Assembly: GCF_000024205.1 (NCBI RefSeq)
Contig: NC_013216.1
Span: 2,232,001 to 2,296,000 of the forward strand
Direction: 5' to 3'
Source: Desulfofarcimen acetoxidans DSM 771
Lineage (GTDB): Bacteria > Bacillota > Desulfotomaculia > Desulfotomaculales > Desulfofarciminaceae
Length of the DNA: 64,000 bases
The position numbers and the translations under genes were made by a program. How positions within the stretch are numbered: position 1 is the stretch's first letter; each line of letters begins with the position of its first letter. This document shows, piece by piece, positions 1 through 9,235 of the stretch. Under the pieces are notes generated by a model, which made no database searches, was not told the origin of the DNA, and saw nothing but the letters and a program-made list of their open reading frames with translations.

Positions 1-1
1 G

Positions 2-298
2 GAGGCTTTTGACAGCCGGCTGCCGGAAATTACTTCAAGAATGCGTAAAAGTGATATTTTGATTATCACAGCTGATCATGGTTGTGATCCTACTACAAAA
101 GGTACTGATCATACCAGAGAATTTATTCCCCTGCTGGTATTTGGACAGGATATTAAATCGGTCAATCTGGGGGTAAGAGCTTGCTTTAGCGATATGGCAG
201 CAACTTTAGGGGAATTATGGGATATTAAATATCCTGAAGGAAAGAGCTTCTGGCAAGAGTTAAGGAAAGAAGGAGCACAGTCAGATGAGAATGTATGA
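2..298 (+). CDS. deoB: Phosphopentomutase, C-terminal part (cut by window edge)
   Basis: The reading frame is open from base 2, so this is the last 98 residues of a longer gene. DeoB interconverts deoxyribose/ribose 1-phosphate and 5-phosphate, linking nucleoside phosphorolysis to the pentose phosphate pool. The visible segment carries the alkaline-phosphatase-superfamily metal motif ITADHGCDPT followed by GTDHTREFIPLL, where Asp and His residues bind the two metal ions in this family. It overlaps the start of the next gene, a pyrimidine-nucleoside phosphorylase, by 14 bases, which suggests translational coupling and fits a nucleoside-salvage operon in which the phosphorylase product feeds this mutase. 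Confidence 0.93.
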   Translation, partial: EAFDSRLPEITSRMRKSDILIITADHGCDPTTKGTDHTREFIPLLVFGQDIKSVNLGVRACFSDMAATLGELWDIKYPEGKSFWQELRKEGAQSDENV

Positions 299-1601
299 TA
301 TTATTCTGAAAAAAAGACGCGGCCTGGTATTGACAGCAGAAGAGATTAATTTCTTCATTGAGCAGTACAGCAGGGATAAAATACCGGATTACCAGGCTGC
401 AGCACTGCTTATGGCAATATTTTTTCGTGGTTTGGATGCTGAGGAAACAGCAGCCTTAACTCTGGCAATGGCTAATTCAGGTGACCGGGCGGATCTGTCT
501 TCTATACCGGGACTGAAGGTAGATAAACACAGCACCGGAGGGGTAGGAGACAAAACTACATTGGTCTTAATTCCAATGGTTGCCGCTGCAGGAGTTCCTG
601 TAGCCAAAATGTCGGGGAGAGGCCTGGGACATACGGGTGGGACAATTGATAAATTAGAGTCAATATCAGGATTTCGGGTTAATCTTGATCCAGAGGAATT
701 TATTTCTCAGGTCAATAACATTAAAGCCGCGGTAGTAGCTCAAACCGGGCAGCTTGCCCCGGCGGATAAGAAACTTTATGCTCTGAGGGATGTTACAGCA
801 ACAGTAGACAGTATCCCTCTAATAGCTTCCAGTGTAATGAGTAAGAAAATTGCCGCCGGAGCGGATGCTATTGTGCTGGATGTAAAAACCGGTTGCGGAG
901 CTTTTATGAGAGAAACAGAAGATGCTTTTAAACTGGCACGCACTATGGTATCCATAGGAAAGAGGGTAAACCTGCCTACAGTGGCCTTGATAACGGATAT
1001 GGATCAACCTTTAGGTAATGCAGTAGGTAATGCCTTGGAGGTCAAAGAGGCTATATTAACCTTGCAGGGCAAGGGACCGTCTGACCTGGAGGAACTTTGT
1101 CTGGCTCTGGGCAGCCAAATGCTTCTGGCGGCTAAGAAGGTTAAAACAGATAAAGAGGGGCGGCAATTGCTGTTAGAGCTATTGAAAAACGGTAAAGCGC
1201 TGCAAAAATTTAAAGACATTATATCTGCCCAGGGTGGACAGGTTGAGGTTTTTGATAACCCGGAACTTTTATCAAAGGCAGACTTAATAAAAAGTGTCAA
1301 AGCATCCAGTGATGGCTATATTTTAGGAATTCACGCAGAAATGATTGGCAATGCGGCTATGCTCTCCGGGGCAGGCAGAGAAACAAAAGATGCTGAAGTG
1401 GATCTCAGGGCGGGAATAGTTCTTCATAAAAAAATTGGTGATAAAATATCTGCCGGGGATACCCTGGCGGTTTTGTATACAAATAGACCTGAGAAGGAAG
1501 CGGAAATAATTAGAATTATTCAAGAGGCATTTATTTCAGGTTCACAAAAACCTTTTCTGCCTCCATTAATACATGGAATTGTAAAACCGGGGGATGTGTG
1601 A
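285..1601 (+). CDS. pdp: Pyrimidine-nucleoside phosphorylase
   Basis: Cleaves uridine, thymidine or deoxyuridine with phosphate to give the free base and (deoxy)ribose 1-phosphate in the cytosol. The 438-residue length is typical of the thymidine/pyrimidine phosphorylase family. The KHSTGGVGDKTTLVL phosphate-binding segment and the family signature SGRGLGHTGGTIDKLE (about residues 109-124) are intact, as is IASSVMSKKIAAGADAIVLD. The ATG at 285 follows AAGGAG and gives the usual MRMxDII N-terminus. The gene overlaps deoB and is last in the operon; a strong hairpin follows at 1738. Pyrimidine-specific Pdp is favoured over thymidine-specific DeoA because of close resemblance to the Bacillus enzyme. 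Confidence 0.95.
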   Translation: MRMYDIILKKRRGLVLTAEEINFFIEQYSRDKIPDYQAAALLMAIFFRGLDAEETAALTLAMANSGDRADLSSIPGLKVDKHSTGGVGDKTTLVLIPMVAAAGVPVAKMSGRGLGHTGGTIDKLESISGFRVNLDPEEFISQVNNIKAAVVAQTGQLAPADKKLYALRDVTATVDSIPLIASSVMSKKIAAGADAIVLDVKTGCGAFMRETEDAFKLARTMVSIGKRVNLPTVALITDMDQPLGNAVGNALEVKEAILTLQGKGPSDLEELCLALGSQMLLAAKKVKTDKEGRQLLLELLKNGKALQKFKDIISAQGGQVEVFDNPELLSKADLIKSVKASSDGYILGIHAEMIGNAAMLSGAGRETKDAEVDLRAGIVLHKKIGDKISAGDTLAVLYTNRPEKEAEIIRIIQEAFISGSQKPFLPPLIHGIVKPGDV

Positions 1602-1737
1602 TTTTTTGTACATATACTCTCTAACCCATCCACAAAATTACATGAAAAACATATTTGCATAAATATATAGGCTGCAATAAGAGTTTTCTTGCTCGATATT
1701 GGTTTTATGTAATACTTTTACAATTGCATGGCACGCT

Positions 1738-1771
1738 GAAAAAGTATACCATCTGTTTGGTATACTTTTTC
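1738..1771. terminator. Perfect 14-bp hairpin after the deoB-pdp operon
   Basis: The arm GAAAAAGTATACCA (1738-1751) is exactly complementary to 1758-1771, with a 6-base loop. The A and T runs inside the arms give U-tracts in both directions, so it could terminate either strand. It lies about 135 bases after the pdp stop codon. Confidence 0.75.
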
Positions 1772-1982
1772 AATTTTAAAAGAGTATAAAAAACTTCACA
1801 AGGTTAATTTGTAACTGCACAATGATTATACCCTTAAAGTTCAGTATCATATTATGGCATATCTAAACAAAAGATATTTTTTCAGAAGGCTTGTTTTAAT
1901 TAAAAGAAATTGCTCTATTCTTTTTTATCAATTGGTGACTAATTTACATATTATGCTATTGAACAATTTAGGGGGTTATGTT

Positions 1983-3788
1983 TTGACTAATAAATTATTG
2001 AATCAACATATACATGAAATGCCTCTTTGCCATAAACCAAATTTTCTTGTTATTTTAGTAGATCAACAGCGTTATGCTGTCAGCTATGAGAACGAAGAAA
2101 TAAAGGTATGGAGAAAGACTCGTTTAAAAGCCCAAGAATTTTTAAAAAGCCGGGGATTTGAATTCAAGAATCATTATGCCGGAAGTGCCGCCTGTTGTCC
2201 CAGTCGTGCCACCCTTTATACCGGGCAATACCCCTCTCTTCATGGTGTCAGCCAAACAGACGGAGCTGCTAAGGGAGCATATGATCCAGACATGTTCTGG
2301 CTTAATCCCAATACAGTACCAACTATGGGAGATTATTTTAGGACAGCAGGTTACCAAACCTACTGGAAGGGGAAATGGCATGCCTCTGCCGCAGATATTC
2401 TAGTTCCCGGCACCCATAAGCCATTTCTCTCTTATAATCAGGGAAATGGTGTACCTATTCCGGATAATGAAAAGCTATATATTAATGCAAATGTACTTGC
2501 AAGTTTTGGATTTAACGGTTGGATAGGGCCCGAGCCCCATGGTGTTAACCCGAGGAATACGGGTTCTTCTGCGGCTGCCGGATTAAGCGGAAGAGATGTG
2601 GTGTATAGTCAGGATACAGTAGAACTGATTAGAGTATTAGAAAAAGAATACAACGAATCAGACGAGTGCCGGCCAAGGCCATGGCTTATAATGTGCTCCT
2701 TTGTAAATCCCCATGATATAGCCTTGTTTGGGGCTATTAGCGGGTCATTGCCGCAATTTAATTTTAAAGTTAATCTCTCTGTTCCCTACATTTCACCCGC
2801 ACCTACGGCATCAGAGTCCTTATTAACTAAACCAAGTGCCCAATCCAGCTATAGAAGAATTTATGCTTATGCCTTTCAGCCGCTGCTGGATACTTTGTTC
2901 TATCGCCAGCTCTATTATAGTCTGGAAATGGAAGCAGATACCCAAATATGCAGGGTTATTAATGCCCTCAGGGAAACATCCTTTTATAATAATACTATTA
3001 TAATCTTCACTTCCGATCATGGGGAGCTTCTTGGAGCCCATGGTCTATTTCAAAAATGGTATCAGGCTTATGAAGAATCAATCCATGTACCATTAATAAT
3101 TCATAACCCAACTCTTTTTGACAAACCTGAATCTACAGATATGCTGACCAGTCATGTAGATATTCTGCCCACAATGTTAGGAATAAGCGGGCTGGATACA
3201 GGGGCAATTCATAAAGTTTTAGCTAACAGCCATACGGAGGTTCATTCTCTTGTTGGCAGAAATCTTTCGCCATTGCTGAAGAGTAAGACAGATTTTATAG
3301 AAGCCGGTGAGGCAATTTACTTTATGACCGATGATAACATTACTAAAGGTCTTAACCAGATAAGTTTTGCGGGTGTACCTTATCATTCTGTAGCTCAGCC
3401 TAATTCTATAGAGACAGTAATTGCGGCTCTTCCTACCGGCAGGGGCGGAACAAAGCAAATATGGAAGTACTCACGTTACTTTGATAACCCTCATTTTTGG
3501 AACATTTCCGGCAGAAGAGATCAGTTTGTTTATAATGGACCAGTGAGAAGAAAATTCAATCCATGCAATTATAATGATACTCCCATTAGACCTCAAGCTG
3601 ACCAATATGAAATATACAATATTACAACCGATCCTTTGGAAATACGAAATGTTTCTTATGAGTCATATAACAACCGATATTTTATGCAAATCAGGGAAAT
3701 ACTCAATGAACTTTTAGAAGAACAACGTAAAAAGAAAAGGTTGTACCCTGTTAGCGGAAATGTGCATGGTAAAACCCCCAATTACTAA
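1983..3788 (+). CDS. Sulfatase family protein, Cys-type
   Basis: A type I sulfatase of about 601 residues, hydrolysing an unknown sulfate ester. The catalytic motif C-C-P-S-R-A-T-L-Y-T-G lies near the N-terminus; the first Cys fits the C-x-P-S-R site converted to formylglycine. Metal ligands are visible in the N-terminal VDQQR and in TSDHGELLGAHG near the middle. The frame opens further upstream (1854), but a TTG at 1983 with GGGGG seven bases before it is the best start. No signal peptide is visible, so the enzyme is predicted cytosolic. No anaerobic sulfatase-maturating enzyme gene is in this window. It stands alone between a terminator and the ABC exporter genes. Substrate cannot be inferred. 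Confidence 0.85.
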   Translation: MTNKLLNQHIHEMPLCHKPNFLVILVDQQRYAVSYENEEIKVWRKTRLKAQEFLKSRGFEFKNHYAGSAACCPSRATLYTGQYPSLHGVSQTDGAAKGAYDPDMFWLNPNTVPTMGDYFRTAGYQTYWKGKWHASAADILVPGTHKPFLSYNQGNGVPIPDNEKLYINANVLASFGFNGWIGPEPHGVNPRNTGSSAAAGLSGRDVVYSQDTVELIRVLEKEYNESDECRPRPWLIMCSFVNPHDIALFGAISGSLPQFNFKVNLSVPYISPAPTASESLLTKPSAQSSYRRIYAYAFQPLLDTLFYRQLYYSLEMEADTQICRVINALRETSFYNNTIIIFTSDHGELLGAHGLFQKWYQAYEESIHVPLIIHNPTLFDKPESTDMLTSHVDILPTMLGISGLDTGAIHKVLANSHTEVHSLVGRNLSPLLKSKTDFIEAGEAIYFMTDDNITKGLNQISFAGVPYHSVAQPNSIETVIAALPTGRGGTKQIWKYSRYFDNPHFWNISGRRDQFVYNGPVRRKFNPCNYNDTPIRPQADQYEIYNITTDPLEIRNVSYESYNNRYFMQIREILNELLEEQRKKKRLYPVSGNVHGKTPNY

Positions 3789-3908
3789 AATATCGGGGAA
3801 TGTGGTATTATTATCTGAACGATACTATTAGACCAGCGTTTGACTTATTCTTCAGGTAAGCAGTTTTGCTGGTACTATATAAATTGTCTTATTCAAGGAG
3901 CAATGATA

Positions 3909-4067
3909 TTGAAACAAGAAAAGTTATACAATGTGATGGACAAATTGTCCAGCCTAGAATATGATTATGCTAAACTAAGAATAGTGGTGGATAAACAACA
4001 AGCTTTATCTGATAAGCTCTTGATCACGCAGGAAGGGAGTATTTTTCGTGGAACGTGTTTTAATTAA
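3909..4067 (+). CDS. Small hypothetical protein upstream of ABC exporter
   Basis: A possible 52-residue charged protein beginning at a TTG eight bases after AAGGAG (3895-3900). It has a heptad-like, possibly helical sequence (KLYNVMDKLSSLEYDYAKL) and no recognisable domain. Its end overlaps the GTG start of the ABC ATPase gene by 20 bases, which would suit translational coupling. I do not recognise a family. The good ribosome binding site and the coupling argue for a real gene; the short length and unknown conservation argue against. Confidence 0.45.
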   Translation: MKQEKLYNVMDKLSSLEYDYAKLRIVVDKQQALSDKLLITQEGSIFRGTCFN

Positions 4068-4821
4068 GACTACTCAACTAAAAAAATGGTATGGGTCTAT
4101 TCCTGTTGTCAAAGGCTTAAATTTAGAGGTCAAGAGCGGAGAAATATTCGGCTTTTTAGGACCAAACGGTGCCGGTAAAACAACCACTATTAAAATGTTA
4201 ACCGGACTGCTGGAGCCTAGTGAAGGAGAGGCATTCATATGTGGATATGACATTAGGAAACAGTCAATGCAAGCTAAGTCATTGATGGCCTATGTACCCG
4301 ACCAGCCTAAATTATACAGCAAGCTTTCTGCACGGGAATTTTTACATCTTATTTCCTCTCTTTACAGAGTGCCTAAGGATATCACAAAAGAAAGAACAGA
4401 ACAGCTTTTGGATATGTTTGGACTTAAAGACCGGGCGGATGAGTTATTGGAGGGTTATTCCCATGGTATGCGGCAGAAGGTAGTGTTGGCATCGGCAATT
4501 ATTCACCAGCCCAGGGTTATTCTTCTGGATGAGCCTACTGTAGGTCTTGATCCTGCCAGCGCCCGTCTTTTGAAAGACATACTACAGAATATGGCCCAGC
4601 AGGGGGTGGCAGTTTTTATTTCCACTCATATTCTGGAGATCGCTGAAAGAATGTGTCACCGTGTCGCTATTCTCAAGGACGGTCTGCTGATTGCTCAGGG
4701 CAGCCCTAAGGAACTGCGACAGAAGGTTGGGCACGGTGGAGAAAGCTTGGAAGATATCTTCCTGGAACTTACTGGTGGTCACGAAAATGTTGAATTAATA
4801 AAAAGTCTGGAGGAGGGATAA
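4048..4821 (+). CDS. ABC transporter ATP-binding protein (EcsA-like)
   Basis: The 257-residue ATPase subunit of an ABC exporter. Walker A is GPNGAGKTTT (about residue 40), the ABC signature appears as YSHGMRQKV, Walker B is VILLDEPTVGLDP, and the switch His is in ISTHILEIAERM. The GTG start has GGAAGGGAG eight bases upstream. The closest general resemblance is to the EcsA / NatA-type exporter group. The permease gene begins five bases after its stop, so the two form one transporter. Substrate is unknown. Confidence 0.92.
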   Translation: MERVLIKTTQLKKWYGSIPVVKGLNLEVKSGEIFGFLGPNGAGKTTTIKMLTGLLEPSEGEAFICGYDIRKQSMQAKSLMAYVPDQPKLYSKLSAREFLHLISSLYRVPKDITKERTEQLLDMFGLKDRADELLEGYSHGMRQKVVLASAIIHQPRVILLDEPTVGLDPASARLLKDILQNMAQQGVAVFISTHILEIAERMCHRVAILKDGLLIAQGSPKELRQKVGHGGESLEDIFLELTGGHENVELIKSLEEG

Positions 4822-4826
4822 AGCTA

Positions 4827-6701
4827 GTGAAAATAGTATTGCCTCCACCTCTGACGGACCCACCGCCGGGACAATCTTTTGCACAAGATTTTAAGCTGTT
4901 GCTGAAAAACCAGATGCTAGTTACATGGAATAAAATGCTACATAGACCAGTGGCTGCTTTAATCGGAATAGTTGTACTATTGCTTATGTTGTTTGCTATA
5001 CTAACTTCCTTAGGATCTTTTGCCTATGGAGCTTTGAAAACGATGCCTCCTCAAATTGCTCAAGGGTTTCTCTCTCTGTTATTTATGGTTGGCTTAGGCG
5101 CTCAGATTTTTTTTGGCATTACTGCAGCTTTTGCTGCCCTGTATATGTCCGATGATTTAGAGCTTCTTTTTATGTTGCCGGTTTCTTTCAAGGCCGTTTT
5201 TGCTGTAAAGTCCCTATCGGTTCTCAACAGTAACTTATTGATAGCTATTTTGTTAGTATTTCTACCGGGGTTTTTCTACGGGCTGCTCTTTCAAGCAGGA
5301 GCATTATTTTATATCTTAGTTATCTTAGTGAGCATCGGGTTATGGGTAATAGGTACAGCCGTAGCGGAACTAATTAACCTTGTGGTGATGCGCATTGTAC
5401 CGCCACATAGGAGTAAGGAAGCTATTGGCTTTATTGGGGTTTTTGCAGGCGTTCTGGTTGTATTTGTTTTTCAAATTCCTAATTTGCTATTAAGAGGCCA
5501 GGGAGAGTTAGACATAGTCAATTGGCTGGCAGGCCAAAAACAGGTGCTTGACATCATGAACTTTTTTCCCTGGGGATGGGGTTCACTCGCTTTACTTGAG
5601 GGGATTTCAGGGAATTTCCTCTCCGGGTTGGGGTGGAGCCTGCTCATACTTTTTGTTGGTACGCTTCTTTTTTTGATAGCTTTTGTTCTTGTCGAACGGG
5701 GATTCCGCCGAGGTTTTATTTCTCTCAGCCAAGGAGAAGGCGGAGGGCGTCGTAAGATACAGACTGCCTTAGGGAATTTGAAAAAAAGTCACCGGCAGAA
5801 AAATATTTCTTATTTGCTTAATACAGAAGTTGCATATACAGCATCTTGCTGGTTGGGAATGTGGGCAGTGGCTAAGAAAGATTTGCTTTCTATGAAGCGT
5901 GACACACGGGAATGGTTTGGCTTTATGCTTCCTTTGATTTTCATGACTTTTTTTGTGGGAAAATTCTTCTTTCTTCCCGGAGGATCCAGTTACTTCTCCC
6001 TTATAGCAGTTCTAATTATGTACACCATTATGTTCAGCGGCAATATGGCTTTGCAATCTTTTGGCAGGGAGGGGGAATCTGATTGGCTATTAAATAGTGT
6101 TCCTCTTGCCGGGTGGCCAGTTGTATGGGGAAAATTATTGGCTTCTGTTCTTCCTACTTTGTTGTTGATGGAAGCTTTGCTGGTTGGTACTGGTTTTGCC
6201 ATAGGTGTTTCCACTGACTTAATCATAATGCTTGTGCTGGCAGCAGTGCTGCTTAGCCTGGGTTCCAGTGCAATTGGCCTCTTTTATTCCATTAATAACA
6301 GCCGTTATAATCCGGACAATCCACAACAGCGTATTTCTCCCGGAGCTTCTATATTAATGTATTTTTTCAACTTATTTTTTGTACTTTTATTAGCCTTAGG
6401 TTTAAGCTATTTGTTCCTGCCTAAAGAGCTTGTTTTAATTGTTAAGAACTTCCCGCCCATGACATTCGAAGGGAGATTTTTGTCAGGTATAATTTATGGA
6501 CTTTATCTCCTGAGCTGCCCCCTGCTGTGGCCGGCAGCTTTAAGGATTCCACTGGGAATAATTGTGGTTTGCGGAATATGGTCATTAATATTTTTCGGAT
6601 TTATTGCTGCCACGGTGCGGCAAAGCCGGAAGGGCTTTCGTGTCGAAATCGTCACAAGTGGCAAGAAAAAATCCGGCAAAAAACGGTTGTATGGTAAATA
6701 A
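4827..6701 (+). CDS. ABC exporter permease, large multi-span membrane protein
   Basis: A 624-residue membrane protein with many hydrophobic helices in two blocks separated by a hydrophilic region around residues 290-340 (EGGGRRKIQTALGNLKKSHRQ). It fits the Firmicute 'putative ABC exporter' permease type that pairs with an EcsA-like ATPase. The GTG start is ten bases after AGGAGGG and five bases after the ATPase gene. The C-terminus is strongly basic (GKKKSGKKRLYGK) and probably cytoplasmic. Cargo is unknown. Confidence 0.85.
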   Translation: MKIVLPPPLTDPPPGQSFAQDFKLLLKNQMLVTWNKMLHRPVAALIGIVVLLLMLFAILTSLGSFAYGALKTMPPQIAQGFLSLLFMVGLGAQIFFGITAAFAALYMSDDLELLFMLPVSFKAVFAVKSLSVLNSNLLIAILLVFLPGFFYGLLFQAGALFYILVILVSIGLWVIGTAVAELINLVVMRIVPPHRSKEAIGFIGVFAGVLVVFVFQIPNLLLRGQGELDIVNWLAGQKQVLDIMNFFPWGWGSLALLEGISGNFLSGLGWSLLILFVGTLLFLIAFVLVERGFRRGFISLSQGEGGGRRKIQTALGNLKKSHRQKNISYLLNTEVAYTASCWLGMWAVAKKDLLSMKRDTREWFGFMLPLIFMTFFVGKFFFLPGGSSYFSLIAVLIMYTIMFSGNMALQSFGREGESDWLLNSVPLAGWPVVWGKLLASVLPTLLLMEALLVGTGFAIGVSTDLIIMLVLAAVLLSLGSSAIGLFYSINNSRYNPDNPQQRISPGASILMYFFNLFFVLLLALGLSYLFLPKELVLIVKNFPPMTFEGRFLSGIIYGLYLLSCPLLWPAALRIPLGIIVVCGIWSLIFFGFIAATVRQSRKGFRVEIVTSGKKKSGKKRLYGK

Positions 6702-6807
6702 GACCTCCCACTTTTATGGACAAATTGCAATTGCGATTGGAATGGATCGATAACCAAAACGTAGTGTCCGGCAGTTCTAAGATGAAAAGAGGAGGTTCAT
6801 AGAAAAA

Positions 6808-8057
6808 ATGAGGGAGTTTGCCAAAAACAAATCTTGGGTTATTCTTATGGGAGTTTTGTTTTTGCTGATGGTGCTGGGTACTGAGCTAAAGCAGGCTAAA
6901 TCTGCGAAAGAAAGCAATTCTCCTAATTCATCAATTTATAATGCTGAAATATTGTATAAATATAAAACCCCATATGTGGGGGATAACAGTAAAGTGGTAC
7001 ACCTTATTGACAGCTTACCCTATGCTAATTTGCGTAAGAATGTTTTATTGCAAACTCAAGTTGTTCCCTACGGGGTAACAGTCGATTACGACTTCAGCTC
7101 TGCTCATAAGGAACCGCAGCAAATGGAAACATACTTTCAGAATAACGCTATTATCCTGTTTGCCTTGATTGAAAATATCGATGAGGTAACCTTTATAACT
7201 CGGGGAATTGGTAAATACCCTAAATATCATTATATAAGATCGGAACTTCAAAAGAACTTTGCTCAGGATATTCGCAGCTACTCCAATGATATTCCGGCAC
7301 TGGAGGCATTACTCGAAGAATTACCAAAACCTGCACCAATTAATCCGGCCCATAGTATTGATATTGCCATAAGTCGTGCTATTATAGCTCAAGGCAGAGG
7401 TTATAAGTCTGGAAGGTAGCTACCGAAGGACACATTATTTTGGACACAGAGGAAAACAACGGCATCGTCAAAGTATATACAATCGCTAGTTTCGGTTGGT
7501 TTGAATTCGAAAACGGTATATTAACCAAAACTAGCGGAAGCGGCGCAATTCCAACGGTTATCACCTTTGCCAGGAATGAGAAAGGTGAATATTCCTTAAT
7601 AAAATACCAGGAACCAGAGGACGGTGCTTATTACACAACTTCTCTCAATAAAATGTTTCCACTAAAATTAAGGCCCCAATTGCTTGCCGCCCAAAATGCA
7701 TATGACGACCTGGCCAGGCAGCAGGAAATCCAGGCAGCAGAGTATCTAAAAAGCATAGATAGGGACGCCAAGGTGAGCGAAGCCTATGTTGAAAAAAAGC
7801 TGGCAGATATTGATGTGCAGGCCTCAAATAAAATTTTTGCTGAACTAACTAAATATGATAGTTTTCTTAATAGTTGTCCCTATTGGTTGGGTACCAGAGA
7901 ACAAATTGAAGATGGTGTTCGATATATCTACGAGACCTCCCAAAGTAAAACAAGCGATGGCCATGACAGGATTACCTTTAGAAAATTAAAAGAAGGTAAA
8001 ACAATAGTCAAAGAACGAAAATATAAAATTATCGGTAACGAGCCAGTTGCCGAATGA
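6808..8057 (+). pseudogene. DUF4825 membrane-anchored protein gene with a frameshift
   Basis: Two adjacent frames read as one protein. The first (6808-7419) has an N-terminal anchor (residues 12-26) and a DUF4825-like region (AEILYKYKTPYVGDNSKV) and stops at 7417-7419. In the -1 frame the sequence just before the stop continues as VATEGHIILDTEENNG, which matches what I recall following ISRAI in DUF4825 proteins of M56/BlaR1-like peptidases, and is open to 8057. Restoring one A in the GGAAGG at 7411-7416 would rejoin the frames into a protein of about 416 residues. No M56 peptidase domain precedes it. It may be a true pseudogene or a sequencing error in a short A run. A GAGGAGG ribosome site precedes 6808. 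Confidence 0.75.
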
Positions 8058-8255
8058 TTTGAATTTGGCCTATTTCTTGGGATTAGATGAAATAGGTAGT
8101 TGTATAGAATGCCAGGATGAGAATGTGAGTATAAGTAAAAAGGCGGAAGAAAGGAGGTGGGAGAAGAATTCTTCATTGCTTTTCACATTTGGTAAGATAG
8201 TTTGTGTTTTTCAGGAACTGTTGGAAAAATTACTAATAGAGGGGGTAAGCGATTG

Positions 8256-9212
8256 ATGACAAATCAAAGCAAACTTGAGTCATATGAGACCATGCTGCTA
8301 ATCCGGCGATTTGAAGAGAAGCTCACAGAACTTTGTAAAATGGAAAGAAAGATTCCTGGGATGATGATCCTTTGCACCGGTCAGGAGGCGGTGGCGGCCG
8401 GTGTATGCGGAGCTCTGGAAAAAGATGACGTAATCATTAGCAACCACCGCAGCCACGGTCACCTGATAGCTAAGGGTGCCGACACGAAAGAATTAATGGC
8501 GGAGATTTATGGTAAAAGAACCGGTTGCAATAAGGGTAAAAGCGGTACCCTGCACATGGCAGTACCCGAGGTAAATGCTCTTTGCACCACTACCGTGGTG
8601 GGAGGAGGTATTCCCATCGCCGTGGGGACAGCTTTTGCCCAGCAGTATAAAAAACAGGACCAAATAACGGTTTGCTTTTTTGGTAACGGTACAACTGATG
8701 AGGGCAGTTTTCATGAGGCTTTAAACATGGCCGCTCTGTGGAATTTGCCTGTGATCTTTGTCTGTGAGAATAATGTCTACGCCGGTGCGCAGCGGACTGA
8801 GCATATCACCAAGATCAAAGATATCGCTGTTCGGGCGATGGCCTACGACATGCCTGGTGAGATAGTGGACGGGAATGACGCAGTTGCTGTTTATGAAGCT
8901 ATAAACAGTGCCAGAGCTCGTTGTCTGCTTGGGGAAGGTCCTATCCTGCTTGAATGCAAAACCTACCGCTGGCGTGGTCATGGTGAGGCTGATCATCAGG
9001 TTTACCAACCCAAGGATGAAATTGACGCTTGGATGGCTCGTTGCCCCATCAAGAAACTGCAGGGGGAACTGATGCAAGAAGGCTTGCTTTCAGAACAGGA
9101 TATCGTAAGAATTGAGGCGAGGGTGGCCGAAACGGTGGAGAGTGCGGTTGACTTTGCTGAGAAAAGCCCCTGGCCGGATTTACAGGAAGCTCTTGAAGAT
9201 GTTTACGTTTAA
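8256..9212 (+). CDS. TPP-dependent 2-oxo acid / acetoin dehydrogenase E1, alpha subunit
   Basis: A 318-residue alpha subunit of the E1 decarboxylase/dehydrogenase. The thiamine pyrophosphate motif runs from FFGNGTTDEGSFHEALNMA to CENN (GxG...NN form), and HRSHGHLIAKG matches the family's conserved His segment. It resembles AcoA most, but pyruvate or branched-chain 2-oxo acid substrates cannot be excluded. The frame is open from 8202, yet the ATG at 8256 after GAGGGGG is the better start. The beta subunit follows after 23 bases. No lipoyl-carrying E2, E3 or lipoate genes are nearby. Confidence 0.9.
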   Translation: MTNQSKLESYETMLLIRRFEEKLTELCKMERKIPGMMILCTGQEAVAAGVCGALEKDDVIISNHRSHGHLIAKGADTKELMAEIYGKRTGCNKGKSGTLHMAVPEVNALCTTTVVGGGIPIAVGTAFAQQYKKQDQITVCFFGNGTTDEGSFHEALNMAALWNLPVIFVCENNVYAGAQRTEHITKIKDIAVRAMAYDMPGEIVDGNDAVAVYEAINSARARCLLGEGPILLECKTYRWRGHGEADHQVYQPKDEIDAWMARCPIKKLQGELMQEGLLSEQDIVRIEARVAETVESAVDFAEKSPWPDLQEALEDVYV

Positions 9213-9235
9213 AACGGTGAGAAAGGAGATTAAAC

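Noticed and set aside
6702-6807. Long-range pairing of ACCTCCCACTTTT with the AAAAGAGGAGGT ribosome site of the DUF4825 gene
   Set aside because: Complementarity to a Shine-Dalgarno sequence is common by chance and the match is imperfect.
8047-8256. 69-codon + strand frame between the DUF4825 gene and E1 alpha
   Set aside because: No ribosome site, unlikely residue pattern and overlaps the start regions of real genes. The interval is best read as leader sequence.
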